Below, in pieces: positions 54,283-64,000 of a stretch of 64,000 nt of DNA. The notes under the pieces are model-generated. The model made no database searches and had not been told where the DNA came from. It saw nothing but the letters and a program-made list of their open reading frames with translations. Origin of the DNA: Scilla litardierei (lineage: Eukaryota > Streptophyta > Magnoliopsida > Asparagales > Asparagaceae); contig CM061130.1 in the NCBI GenBank assembly GCA_030789695.1, positions 17,354,561 through 17,418,560 of the forward strand, given 5' to 3'. The first letter of the stretch is position 1, and every line of letters starts with the position of its first letter. The translations under genes and the position numbers were made by a program.

Positions 54283-57249
54283 TGTCACGCCCCGCTTCCC
54301 AACATGGACGGAAGCGAAACGTGACGAGGCCCGCTTAGGCCAGAGCTTTAGAAGCTCGGACCCAATAAGCGTCTGTAGAGGTACCATTTTAAAATTTTCC
54401 AGGTTCTTGCATTTATAAAGTTTAGGAACAACAAAAGTACAGAAAGGAAATGGCATTCATTTAAATGGAGAAATAATATCAAACTAGTACAAAGTCTAAG
54501 AGAAGCCTAAGCATGGCAACAACTACCAAAAAGACAAACTAAAAGCAGTAACCTCTGAAAGTGTCGACTAAAAACACCTCAAGGTCTGGTCCTTGTCAGG
54601 CACGTACTCTGATGACGACGTCCTCGGCTCCACGTACTCCAGCGAGTCTGCCTCGTCCACGATCTCTGAACACCTGACGTACAACACCCAAGAGAAAGGA
54701 ACTGTACGTCAGGTAAAGTCTACAAGAAGGGTTAGACTTTACTGCAAGTGTATCAACTTTTAGACAACGTTTTACTGGTTGATTAGCATGCTGGGGTTAT
54801 AACTGAGTAACAAACAGAAGTAACGTAGCAGGAAAGTAAAGCGCAACAAGTAGTAGTCGTAGCGTGTGCTACCAACTACGGGACTAACCTACATGTGTCA
54901 AGACAAGTCGGGACGTGACGGAAACAAGGCAGGATAAGACACGTGAGACACGAAAGGGTTCACGCCTTACGGTTCGAGGGGGATCAGACCCTCTTGCCGT
55001 GCGCACGCTCAACCCAACCCCAAACCCCAAGACAAGACATGACATGACACCAGTACAAGGGATCACTCGCTCTAGCTTGGCGAGTGCCCTATTGCCCGCA
55101 GGCTGAGAATCCGTACAAGGGATCACTCTCTCTAGCTTGAAGAGTGCCCTATTGCCCTCGGGCTGTGTATCTGTACAAGGGATCACTCTCTCAACTTGGA
55201 GAGTGCCCTATTGCCCGCAGGCTGTGAATCTATACAAGGGATCACTCGAAGAGTGCCCTATTGCCCAGCGGGCTGTGCAAGACGGGACGGGATGTGACAA
55301 GACAGGAAGAGTTATACTATGGTGTCCACACACACGCACACACATGATAGCCCTACAGCATTAAAAAGTTGCTGTTGTCAGGCTCAGACTTTGTCGTCAA
55401 GTCTGAGCCGTCAGGAGTCGTCCCGGACGCTATCATTTCACGTCCGGTTCTATACATTCACAGTCTAACAGTTCTAGCAACCTAAGACCAAAGCACGGTC
55501 AAAAAAGCAAGTGGGTACACTTGCCTGAAATGGCGAGTGTGTCGTCCTCTCGAAGCGTCTCGTCCAAGCGTCTCGTCCGCGGAAATCCGTCTGAAATATC
55601 GCCACGGCGACGATGTCAGGTCTCAAATTCATCAAATCCTATTAGGTTTCGTTTCTAGGTTTTCGGGACTATCCTATTCGTCAAAAGTCACTTTTTGATG
55701 TTTCAGCCTAATCGACGATCTATCCTATGTGCACAGTCAACAAAGTCCATTCGTCGATTTTCTAAGTTCGTACAACGTTTTATAGGTGCTGGAAATTAAA
55801 TTTAGTTCAAGTTGACGGTTTTTAGTTTAGGGTTCAGTCAGCTATTGTGGGGGTTTCTACAAGTTTCGGGGGACCAACCTGAACCGGAGTTCGTCGTAGA
55901 ATGGATGTAGTGTCTGATCGGAGAACTCCTCAGCTTCAGATCTGGTCCTCGCACGATTCTCCAAAAGTCTGAACTTGCGACGAAGGCCTACGACGTGTCG
56001 CAACGTCGTAGACGGAAAATCCGCGAAGTAGCACGTCCAAGCGGGGCCCACAGCAATGCTAGGGGTCAATGGGGGGCCCACAACACCTCTGTAGAACTTG
56101 GGGGGCCCACCACAGGAGTTGGTGTGGAAGTAGTGACGTTGCAACGAATGTCGCTCGGTCAGACTGAGCCGCTGCGGCGACTTCTCTCGGTCAGACCGAG
56201 AGAACTCACCGCAGCGTCGGTCGCAAAGCTGCGGAGCACGCTGCGGAGCGGGGGCATCGGTCACGGCGGGCCGCTGCGGGGGATTCCGTCAGTCGTGCAC
56301 TTGGGTGCGGGGCTGCAGCGATGCGGAGCACGGAGCGCATGCGGGTGCGGAGCGGCCTCTCGGTCAGACCGACAAAGCGGGTCGGTCGGGCGCTTGGCGA
56401 TGCGGAGCGGAGCGGAGCGGGCGGCTGTGCGGAGAAGTCTCTCGGTCAGACCGAGAGACAGCCTCGGTCGGAGCGGGGCAACAGCGGGGTGCGATGCAGC
56501 GGCGATGCGGGGGCTGCTCCGGTCGTGCGCTAGGATTTGCGGGGGTGAGCTCCGGTCGTGCACTGGGCGATCGTCGCAACGTTGCGACGAACGTCGGGAA
56601 GGTGTTTTTGACGGCTAGGGTTTGTGTGGCTGCGAAAATAACCTAGCCTAGGGTTTATTTAAACAGAAAAGAGTTAGGGTTAGGGTTTGGGTTAAGAAAA
56701 ACGTAATTAAAATAATTAAAATAATTAATATAATTTAAAATTGCTCTCCTCTCCCTCGCGCAAGATGGGTGCGGCCAAAAATTCTGAAATTTGGTCTTAA
56801 AATTCTTTAATACGTTATTATAATTTAGGAATTTTATTGTAATTAAAACTCTTATAAAAATAGGTTTTAAAATTATTTAAAACTTTCAAAAAATGGAAAA
56901 TAGGTCAAATTAAGTCCAAAAATTGTAAAATAATTATGGGGTGTTCGGGACGACTAAAGAAAGAGAGCAGAGAAGACGGATCTAAATTTCGACGTCGAGA
57001 GACGAAACTAAAATTCATAACGTCTCGCGTCAAAACAGAAAGTCGCGACGTTATCCCAAATAAGTTAGTATCGCGGAAGAACGACTCGAGATATGTCGTT
57101 CCCAAGTTGATCCACAATCTAATACTTTCAGAGACGATCACGACGACATATCACACAAAAACGTTCAAAAACAACTAAAGTCTAAAATAAACACGTGCAC
57201 GATCAAAAGCACGTGCACGAAGAAGGTACGATAGAAACAGGCCGTTACA
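54283..57249 (-). repeat. G4 5' LTR (2967 bp)
   Basis: Counterpart of 48193-51177 with few differences, among them an indel at the palindromes (ATGCAGCGGGGTGCG present only in LTR 1 near 50405). It ends at 57249 (minus TGTAACGGCC), followed by AGTCT. Confidence 0.88.
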
Positions 57250-57674
57250 AGTCTCCTCGGGAAGAAGAGCAGCAGCAACTGTAGTAGAGACATCCTGAGG
57301 AGCCAGAGAAGCAACCGGCTCAGGAGCAGTGTCAGCAGGATGCTCAGAAAGCTCAGTGATGACCAGAGGAGGAGGCTAGGAAGGCTGAGCAGATGGTACA
57401 AAAGATCTGAGATGATCAGGGAAAGGAATGCACTGATGCTGGAACATCAGATGGAACAATTCATAGATACCAAACACCTTCTCATCAAATAGATCACTAG
57501 AGAGTGCAGCAGATAAGGAGGGCTGATCGATAGGTGGAACAGTGGATGAAGATGGAGCTGAAGAAGACCGTCTCTTCTTTGATGCCGTCTACAGAGCCGA
57601 AGAGGACTTCGATTTAGCAGAAACATCGAGAAGAGGGCCAATGGGCTATTGGTAGAAACGATCTATGAACTTCG
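57250..57674 (-). pseudogene. S2 extra ORF, internal part
   Basis: Minus-strand reading resembles the S3 ORF C-terminal part in composition and order: Ser/Pro/Ala-rich with KKRRSSSAPSS, then Pro/Glu/Ala-rich, ending PEET before G4. In-frame stops near 57378 and 57588 show decay. It ends where the C3 LTR begins. Confidence 0.5.
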
Positions 57675-58909
57675 TGTTTGATGATAACAAACGTGTGTGA
57701 ATGTTTTAACGTGTGTGTTAAGTGTTTCAGGAATGGTGAACGTATGAGTAATACAAAGGAGCAATGCAACCGTAAAGTTTTTAGTTGCTGGTATCAAACC
57801 GTAGGGACTAGATTCAAGTGGAGGAGAAATATTGGTGAAGGACACGGTGTCTTATTTGGACTTGGTCAATTGTCAAGGAGATGGAAGAGGTGCTACACAA
57901 GTTGGACCAAGTCTATTTGTGGACCAAGTCATGCATCCAACAAAAGAAAACAAGGCCTCATCTTCTGAATTCTCCCAGGCCGTATTAAAAAGGGCCCACA
58001 CTCACAAAATCGAGCCGAATTCTTTGACTGGAAAAAAGTTCTCGGGGCATACGAAAAAAAAGGAGGATCCGGTTTCTTTTTTCTTCTTCCTGAGAGCACA
58101 GCCGAGATTTTGGGGGTTCAATTGTTTTTCTAAGAGCCGCAATTTCTTTTGAGTAGTGAGTTCATCAAAAAATTTAGAGGAAGCTGCACAAACCCCTTGA
58201 CACTCCCAAAATCCTGCCGATTTTTTGTTGAATGTGCTCCCTGCTAATTTGTGTTGAAGATTTTGAAGGCGCCGGCACAAACAAAATTGTGAATCCGCAT
58301 CTGTGAAGAGGAGCATATACAGATTTTTGAGGGTGCCGAATTCTCCAAGAGCTTTTACAAAGAAATCCAAAAGCAGCTTCAGCTTGTGTTTGATTGCTCC
58401 TGCCACAACTAGGAGACTACTACCTGTCAGAGCTGATCTGACCTTGCGCTGATTGACAGAGACATCAACACCGTCACGCCTGAGCAATTCTAAACTCTGA
58501 ACTTTATTTTATTTGTGATTTGGTGTTTTGATCACTGTGAAACTATTTTATTATTTGTTTGGGGACTTGGCTAGTTGGGGCTAGCCAAGAGGGAGAGCTT
58601 TACAAGTATTGTTATTGTTTGGGCACTTTGGTGAGTGCAGGTGCTGAGAGCCAGGTGAGTGTAGGGTTGGTGCCCTAGCTACAGGTTGAACCAGTTAACT
58701 CTAATAATCTAGTATTGCTTTTGGGGCTGGATGTAGGTCGTGGGTGCGACCGAACCAGGGTACATCGCCTGTGCATGCTGTGACTGCTTTTCTATACTCT
58801 GCATCTGGTTGATTGTGCTATAACTGCGTGTGATTTCTCGTGGGTTGCACGAGAATGTTTTTTATAAGCCTATTCACCCCCCCTCTAGGCTTAGATCCAG
58901 ATCCAACAA

Positions 58910-58922
58910 GCGGTATCAGAGC
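58910..58922 (+). promoter_or_regulatory. tRNA-iMet primer binding site of C3
   Basis: GCGGTATCAGAGC two bases after the LTR end; one base from the usual TGGTATCAGAGC core. Confidence 0.85.
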
Positions 58923-58950
58923 AGGTTTAGAGGTTCTAGCCTAGTTGATC

Positions 58951-59318
58951 ATGTCTATGAATATGTCTGATAGTGCTTTTGCTGAGGGACAGTCTATTTC
59001 CCGTCCCCCAAGTTTAATGGTGTTGATTTTGCTTATTGGAAAACTAGGATGAGGATTTATTTAGCTGCTGTTGATTATGATGTATGGAGCATTGTAGAAA
59101 AAGGCTATAAACCTCCCACCATTAATGTTGCTAATATTGAAATGATAAAACCAGAAGATAAGTGGGATGACTTTGATAAGAAGCGTTTTTCATTGAATAA
59201 CAAAGCTATGAATGCATTGATCTGTGCTTTAGATAAAGCTGAGTTTAACCATATATCTCAATGTCAAACTGCGCAGGAAATTTGGCATACTCTGGAGGTG
59301 ACTCATGAAGGTACATCG
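58951..59318 (+). pseudogene. gag: C3 gag N-terminal part, interrupted
   Basis: ATG at 58951, then SISRPP. A missing base near 59005 shifts the frame, which resumes with FNG-DFAYWKTRMRIYL-like sequence and MRIYLAAVDYDVW, MNALICALDKAEF, IWHTLEVTHEGTS. These are standard SIRE-type Gag (UBN2) motifs. S3 inserted in the codons after EGTS. Confidence 0.85.
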
Positions 59319-61062
59319 TGTAATGCCCTACCAGCTACTGCACAAGTACTAGAGGGGGGGTGAATAGTACTTTAAAATAATAAGGAGTATAATTCCAAAT
59401 TAAATTGCAATCAACTACCAAATCAATTTGCGGAAGCTTAAATTGAGTGACGACAACGAAATTAACAATGCTAACAAACGATGTTAATGGGTTCGGATCC
59501 ACCCAAGTCTCCCCGACTTGTTCCCGGTGATCCTACGTCCCAACCACCCGGATCCCCTCCGGATACTTGAGTTAGAAACCCTAACTCAAGATTTCCACTA
59601 TGAATATCTTGTGAAAAACCTTCACAAGATCAAATCATACAAGCAATAGCAAACGTGAATCCCACAACCCGGGATCACAACCTTCTCTCACAACCGAGAG
59701 AATCACAAAGCAATATTAAAGAGTTTAATATGAAATAAACAAGCTTACCACAAAATCCTATACCTTGAGTTTTTCTTACCCAATAGGTGGAATGAAGGAT
59801 TTGAGGAAGATGAAGTTACCAAACCCTAGCACCAAGGAAATGAGCAGCAATGGGTGCCTAGGGAAGATTTGGAAACTTGAATCAAGCAATAGCTTGAAGA
59901 GCTCACCAAGAACAAGCTTCTCTCTAGATCTAGAAATGAGAGAGAATGGGTTTCTTGTGAGGAAGAGAGCTTTAGATTTGAGGGAGAATGGCTATCTCTT
60001 TAGAACTCAATGAATCTCTTAATGGCAGCTCTATCTTAGATAGAAATGACCTAGGTTCGTATTTATAGGGTCCCATAAAAACAAGTTAGGTCATTCACCA
60101 ACGGATAGAAAACTGAGAGACTTAGTCGGTCAAAGAACACTTACTGACCGACTAGTTCTTCAACTAGTCGGTCAGCCAAACAACGTGGACCGACTAAGAG
60201 TAGATCTGAGAAGAAATAGAATTTCAGACCTAGAAAACTAGTCGGTCCAAGAACACTGTCTGACCGACTAGTTTCACAACTAGTCGGTCATCCAATGAAC
60301 GTAGACCGACTAAGAGGCAAAACAACATAGTCTGAAGGCAAGTTGACTTAGTCGGTCCAAGAACAAAAGTTGACCGACTAGATTGTCAACTAGTCGGTCA
60401 TCAAACGTTCTTAGACCGACTAACGGAAAACAGTAGCTTAGGAGAATTTTAGAGTGAACAGTAAGTCACAACTAGTCGGTCAAAGAAGCATCACTGACCG
60501 ACTAATTCACAAACTAGTCGGTCGGTGAGTCAACGTAGACCGACTAACTGTAAACAGTAAAGTCCAAGAAATTAACTGACAGAAACTAGTCGGTCCAAGA
60601 ACAGTGGCCGACCGACTAGATCACCATCTAGTCGGTCAGTACTTGTTCTTGTACCAACTAACATGCACAACAAAGTCCGAATCGAAGCGCGATGCTTCGA
60701 GGAAGTTAGAGTGAACTTGTGCAAGAATCCTAGAGCTATGAAATGAGCGTAATGAAGATAGAAACGTAAGATATACTCAAGGCTCAACATTCTATCAATC
60801 GAAACTAAAAGACTATAAATAAAACCTTAATAAACGGTCTTCAATAGCTTCGATTGAATCTTCATATTTTCCAAAGCGTCGCAAGAGCTTCAACGAAGCT
60901 TTAGGAATGAATATGAGCTTTGGAAAGTGTTGAGATGTCGCTTTGAATGTTCACGTGAAATTGGCGACGATCTCCAATACTGCGCTCACAAATTGTTAGT
61001 TTATGGATTATTTATGTTTGCTCATCATCCAAAACCAAATCCGGGGAGTCCAATATTCAACA
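59319..61062 (-). repeat. S3 3' LTR (1744 bp)
   Basis: In + coordinates TGTAATGCCC...ATATTCAACA. It matches E1 in reverse along its length: CTAGAGGGGGGGTGAATAGTACTTT, CCGGGTTGTGGGA-type leader words, the array and the LTR start. TATA is on the minus strand (CCTATAAATACG near 60060-60070). Confidence 0.88.
60122..60662 (-). repeat. Nested-hairpin array in the S3 U3
   Basis: Five units with the same half-site order. The promoter-distal unit (60590-60662) is the variant first unit (TTAGTTGGTAC, loop ATGGTGAT). Spacers keep AGCTACTGTTT as in E1 and the Gypsy LTRs. Confidence 0.9.
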
Positions 61063-61997
61063 TTCTCCCCCTTTTTGGTGATGACAAACCAACATAAATA
61101 ATAATCAAAAATAGTAATTCAAATGAAAAATACTTACTCCCCCTGCATTGATGACACGTTAATTCCAAATTGAATATAAATGAAATGCATCAAGCAGACG
61201 AGTAAGATAAATAAAGTGAATTGATTTTTGAAATATCGGATTTTGAAAAATCCTTATATGTATCTTAACTCCCCCTGAATCTAACATATCAAACTAGATT
61301 CTTGGAAATTGAGTTAAATTTTCATTTGCGCTATTTATTATCATTATCTCTCCCCCTTTGGCATTATCCCAAAAATGGGGGGCGTACAACGACAACAATT
61401 AGGAAATGTAAAATCTAACATCGGGAGTCGTAGACAAAGACAATGGACCAACTTGACACCAAGGGAAAATTGTGGAAATCAAAATAAAGTGTGCCAAATT
61501 TTCCATTATCAATAAAAATCAACGATAAGCAAAATCATCAAAAATACCAAATGTTTATTCATTTCTTGAATAAAGAAACATACTCTTCAATATTCAATAT
61601 TCTTGGTTAATATTCAATTATAGAATTTAAATCTATTTAACCAAGTTTTTATGCGTCGAGCGACGAAATAACATTTCAAATGTATTCAACGAATATTCAA
61701 ATTTGCATGACGAATAAAAGACAAAGTGAACGATGATGAACATATATATATATATATATATAGACAACATGAGTACATCCAAAAAATATCACATCGAATA
61801 TATGAGATACATCATATCAAGCGCTACATATCATCAAAAAGAAATACATCATCATCATCATAAAATCCAACACCGACAACCAGAAAGCACAAAAAAAATA
61901 ATACATCAAAGCATCTTTCAAACCCCATCCTAACCCAAAACACTCTCACTAAACATATATCATCCAGAATGCAGTGGAGAGTCCTCGGAACAGACGA
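61063..61997 (-). other. S3 polypurine tract and 3' non-coding region
   Basis: The PPT is at 61063-61077. More purine tracts (reverse) lie near 61137, 61270 and 61350. A TA microsatellite (61743-61762) and CATCAT repeats lie near 61850. No ORF. Confidence 0.7.
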
Positions 61998-63704
61998 TCA
62001 CGAGGAGGAGGCAGGATCTGCAGCGTCCGTGGGTCCAGTCGACGGAGTGGACTCAGGCTCTGAAGGGAGAAGAGGTGTCTCAACAGATGGAATCGTCGGG
62101 GCAGGAGTCGAGATCTCAGCAACAGGCTCAACAGCAGCATGAGTCTCGACAGAAGAAGCAGCAGCAAATACATGAGCAGGCTCGGAAACTGGGCCTGCTG
62201 CAGATGGCTCTGGAACACCGGAAGAGGTGGCAACTCCAGGAGCCGAAGAGGAAGTACCAGCAGCAGCAGTACCAGCAGAAGTGCCCTCGGGGGCACGAGT
62301 CGAAGCACGACAGAGCTCCTCAATGTCCTCCTCAGCCATCTCATCAAACTCCTCATCCTCAGACACGGAAGGAGGAAGCTCAACACCCATCCGACGAGCC
62401 ATACGGCAGACTACCTCCTCGGTACGAGCCAAGCGGGACTCGTGACGACGAAGTATCCGTAGGACATCATCAAGGGTGGCAACGGGAGTAGCAGAGGCAC
62501 TGGCAGAGGCAGGGACAGACGCAGAAGGTGTCGTCCTCTGAACGTGACGAAGAGCCGCAAGAGATTTCTTGACGGCCGTCGCATTCAGGGGAGGACCAAG
62601 GGGACGCTCATCGTCACGAGGCAACGTGACACGAAAATGACGAAACACGAGGGTCAACATGCATGGGAATGGGATATGAGCTGATTTATTGGACTTTCGA
62701 ATACACTCGAAAGAGTCAATCTTATCGAGTATAATTCGAGCCCAATTAATCGAGCTCCCCATGAAGATCGCATAGATAAGCTTCAAAAATGGCTGGGAAG
62801 GTAAAGATGAGGAGCCGTACTTGGGAAGCAAGCACGACTTCAGAATCAGATTGAGGACCCACGCATTAGGCTTGAAAGATTTAGATGGCACGCCAATCAT
62901 GGCAGGAGGGATCTGATGGAAAATCTCTGAAAGCATAGTCTGATCAAGAGAAGAAATATCATCTATCGAAATATCAGAAGGAAGAAGGCCAGACGAAGAG
63001 ATACCCAAAATCTCTCCTAAGATTTCCGCAGTGAGGACTATAGGAGTCCCCAAAACGGTCGTCTCAACAGAGTGGGTCTGATCGTACTGACCCCGGATCC
63101 TATTCACATAGAAAAGCTTCACTAATCTAGGGTAGGGGTGAGGATTCGCCTTCGGGTCATATCGAAGGTAATCGAGAAGACCCGACGACGACAGAAGATC
63201 GGCTAACCCTATGAAGTCGCTAAACTGGACGAAATGCTCCAGAAGCAGCGGGCAATGTTCGATACGGTTATACGCCGCGAGACACAAAGGGTCATCGCGA
63301 CATAAGGAAATATCGACACCGCCCACAGGCATCGGACCCTTTCCCTTAGGCTTACGGGTAGACGTACGAGGGTGGGTGCTAGACTCGGGATGAGTAGGAG
63401 GAGTGGGTTCCCTATGAGTCTCGGTCTCAGGGTTATACTCCGTATCGGAATCGGTAGGAGTATGGAACGAAGATGCAGAAGCAAGAATTTTGGCCTTGGG
63501 CTTAGGCTTGTGTTTAGGTTTCGGTTGACCTTTAGATTTAGCGGTCGTCGTCCTCTTCTTCTTGAGAGGAGGCGAAGACGACGAAGGATGGGTGGTCTTG
63601 GCTCTACGCTTCGGAGGGGTTGGATGCACGGGATCCGAAGAGATTGGATCAACGGTCATCGGAGAGGGGCTAGAGGGAGTGATCGGAATGCGTGTTCTTG
63701 CCAT
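61998..63704 (-). CDS. Plant retrotransposon extra ORF, putative plant transposon protein type
   Basis: A 568-residue frame from MARTRIPITPSS. A longer start at 63845 adds 47 residues of poor coding character, so I prefer the inner ATG. The N-terminus is basic and Ser/Pro/Lys-rich (a likely nuclear signal, KKKRTTTAKSK). A conserved globular part runs from RIEHCPLLLEHF through DLLSSSGLLDYLRY, PRLVKLFYVNRI, VLGTPIVLTAEILGEILGI and NAWVLNLILKSCLLP to LIYAIFMGSSINWARII. This fits the family I know as putative plant transposon protein (PF20167). The C-terminus is acidic, then Ala/Ser/Pro-rich. It lies after pol and before the 3' LTR, where SIRE-like elements carry an additional ORF. No membrane span is evident; function unknown. 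It is intact. Confidence 0.75.
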   Translation of the reverse strand: MARTRIPITPSSPSPMTVDPISSDPVHPTPPKRRAKTTHPSSSSPPLKKKRTTTAKSKGQPKPKHKPKPKAKILASASSFHTPTDSDTEYNPETETHREPTPPTHPESSTHPRTSTRKPKGKGPMPVGGVDISLCRDDPLCLAAYNRIEHCPLLLEHFVQFSDFIGLADLLSSSGLLDYLRYDPKANPHPYPRLVKLFYVNRIRGQYDQTHSVETTVLGTPIVLTAEILGEILGISSSGLLPSDISIDDISSLDQTMLSEIFHQIPPAMIGVPSKSFKPNAWVLNLILKSCLLPKYGSSSLPSQPFLKLIYAIFMGSSINWARIILDKIDSFECIRKSNKSAHIPFPCMLTLVFRHFRVTLPRDDERPLGPPLNATAVKKSLAALRHVQRTTPSASVPASASASATPVATLDDVLRILRRHESRLARTEEVVCRMARRMGVELPPSVSEDEEFDEMAEEDIEELCRASTRAPEGTSAGTAAAGTSSSAPGVATSSGVPEPSAAGPVSEPAHVFAAASSVETHAAVEPVAEISTPAPTIPSVETPLLPSEPESTPSTGPTDAADPASSS

Positions 63705-64000
63705 AGTCGAAGCAAGACACGGGACAAGGAGATCAAACGAAGAAGCCCTAGCCGAAAAAAAAAAATAAACCCTAAGAACCCTAAGAACCCGAGCAAGCCC
63801 TAGCTCTAGGAAATGAAATCTAACCCTAGGAGGAGAGGAGATCACCTAGAACGAGGGGCCGACGGAGGAGATCGACGGAGATGGCCGGAAAAATGGCCGG
63901 AGATCGATCGGAAGTCGAAGGGTTTCGAGGGAGGTCGGGGTTTTGAGCGGAGAGAGAAGAGATTTCGATCGATTAGAATGAAAATCGATCGACTAAACTG
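63705..64000 (-). other. Region upstream of the S3 extra ORF
   Basis: No coding signal. GATCGATC-rich words and GGAGATGGCCGGAAAAATGGCCGG near 63875. It presumably separates pol (outside) from the extra ORF. Confidence 0.4.

Larger units (their letters stand above)
48193..57249 (-). mobile_element. G4: coding-free Gypsy derivative (LARD-like), 9.06 kb
   Basis: LTRs of 2985 and 2967 bp (TGTRACGGCC...GTGACA or ATGACA on the minus strand) with a 3.1-kb internal region that has a PPT but no gag or pol. Target duplication AGTAT/AGTCT with one mismatch. The LTR tail, leader repeats and post-LTR block match G1-G3, so it is a relative whose U3 and internal region differ. It must be mobilised in trans if at all. 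Confidence 0.85.
7750..57674 (-). mobile_element. S2: minus-strand SIRE-like Copia element, fragmented by insertions
   Basis: Pieces: LTR 7750-8946 plus 45922-46542; 3' internal region 46543-48192; ORF remnant 57250-57674. The LTR right end ...CTCAACA followed by TTCTCCCCCTTTTT is the reverse complement of a PPT-LTR junction like that of E1. It landed in Copia-T pol. It was later broken by G1 (in the LTR), a Helitron and G4 (in the 3' internal part). The C3 LTR replaces or interrupts it at about 57675. Its gag-pol part and 5' LTR are not in the window. Confidence 0.75.
57675..59318 (+). mobile_element. C3: third Copia element, 5' LTR and gag start
   Basis: LTR at about 57675-58908: the start TGTTTGATGATAAC is tentative, the end GATCCAACA is firm. 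A primer site and a gag start follow, cut at 59318 by the S3 LTR. The rest lies beyond S3, outside the window. The LTR tail CACCCCCCCTCTAGGC is like SIRE-type LTRs, but the U3 lacks the hairpin array. Confidence 0.7.
59319..64000 (-). mobile_element. S3: minus-strand SIRE-like Copia element, 3' part
   Basis: Minus order: extra ORF (63704-61998), non-coding region with purine tracts, PPT, 3' LTR. LTR and 3' internal region are homologous to E1. Gag-pol and the 5' LTR lie beyond 64000. It inserted into C3 gag. Confidence 0.85.

Noticed and set aside
58002..58487. Minus-strand frame of 161 codons in the C3 LTR
   Set aside because: Lies inside an LTR, no family resemblance, poor composition.

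Overview
The window is a block of nested plant transposable elements. I found no host gene, tRNA or rRNA gene. An angiosperm nuclear genome, probably large and repeat-rich, is suggested by Athila, Tekay/Del-like and SIRE-like LTR retrotransposons, a plant-type Helitron end, tRNA-Asp and tRNA-iMet primer sites, and TATA boxes of plant type. The species cannot be named from this sequence.

Layout, left to right. (1) 1-5223: 3' part of a SIRE-like Copia element (E1, + strand) that has a gag ORF but no pol, and one LTR. It sits in a decayed Copia element (Copia-T, fragments at 5224-7749). (2) 7750-8946 and 45922-46542: two halves of the LTR of a minus-strand SIRE-like element (S2), split by a 37-kb Tekay-like Gypsy composite (G1, 8947-45916, TSD GTATG). 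G1 itself holds three insertions: a solo LTR in its 5' LTR (G2, 9403-11830, TSD GAGAT); an Athila tandem in its gag (14165-29488, minus strand, three reading frames, no RT/integrase); and a young Gypsy element in its pol (G3, 31722-41890, TSD GTGTG) with almost complete gag-pol. (3) 46543-57674: the 3' internal part of S2, carrying a Helitron (47209-47915) and a coding-free Gypsy derivative (G4, 48193-57249, minus, TSD AGTAT/AGTCT). (4) 57675-59318: 5' LTR and gag start of a third Copia element (C3, + strand), cut by another minus-strand SIRE-like element (S3, 59319 to the window end) that carries a PF20167-like extra ORF.

The most unusual signals are in the LTRs. The SIRE-like Copia LTRs (E1, S3) and the Tekay-like Gypsy LTRs (G1, G2, G3) share a homologous U3 block: about 120 bp of unique sequence followed by a tandem array of nested AGTCGGTC/GACCGACT hairpins ending just upstream of the TATA box. 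The superfamilies are otherwise unrelated, so this looks like a promoter cassette exchanged between Copia and Gypsy. Other families here carry different palindromes: ACTCGGCCGAGT in Athila, CAGTCGACTG and CAGGCGCCTG in S2, CTCTCGGTC-A-GACCGAGAG in G4. The Athila LTR also has a leader-side array of stem-loops with an identical 14-nt loop but different, internally complementary stems. The Tekay-like elements appear to contain spliceosomal introns at the gag-protease junction and inside integrase.

If they act at all, the elements work as copy-and-paste units: gag forms particles, protease/RT/RNase H/integrase come from G3-like autonomous copies, and E1, G4 and the Athila tandem would depend on such helpers. 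Coordinates of LTR ends were read by eye from TG...CA ends, target duplications, primer sites and polypurine tracts. Homology statements are visual alignments, not database results.
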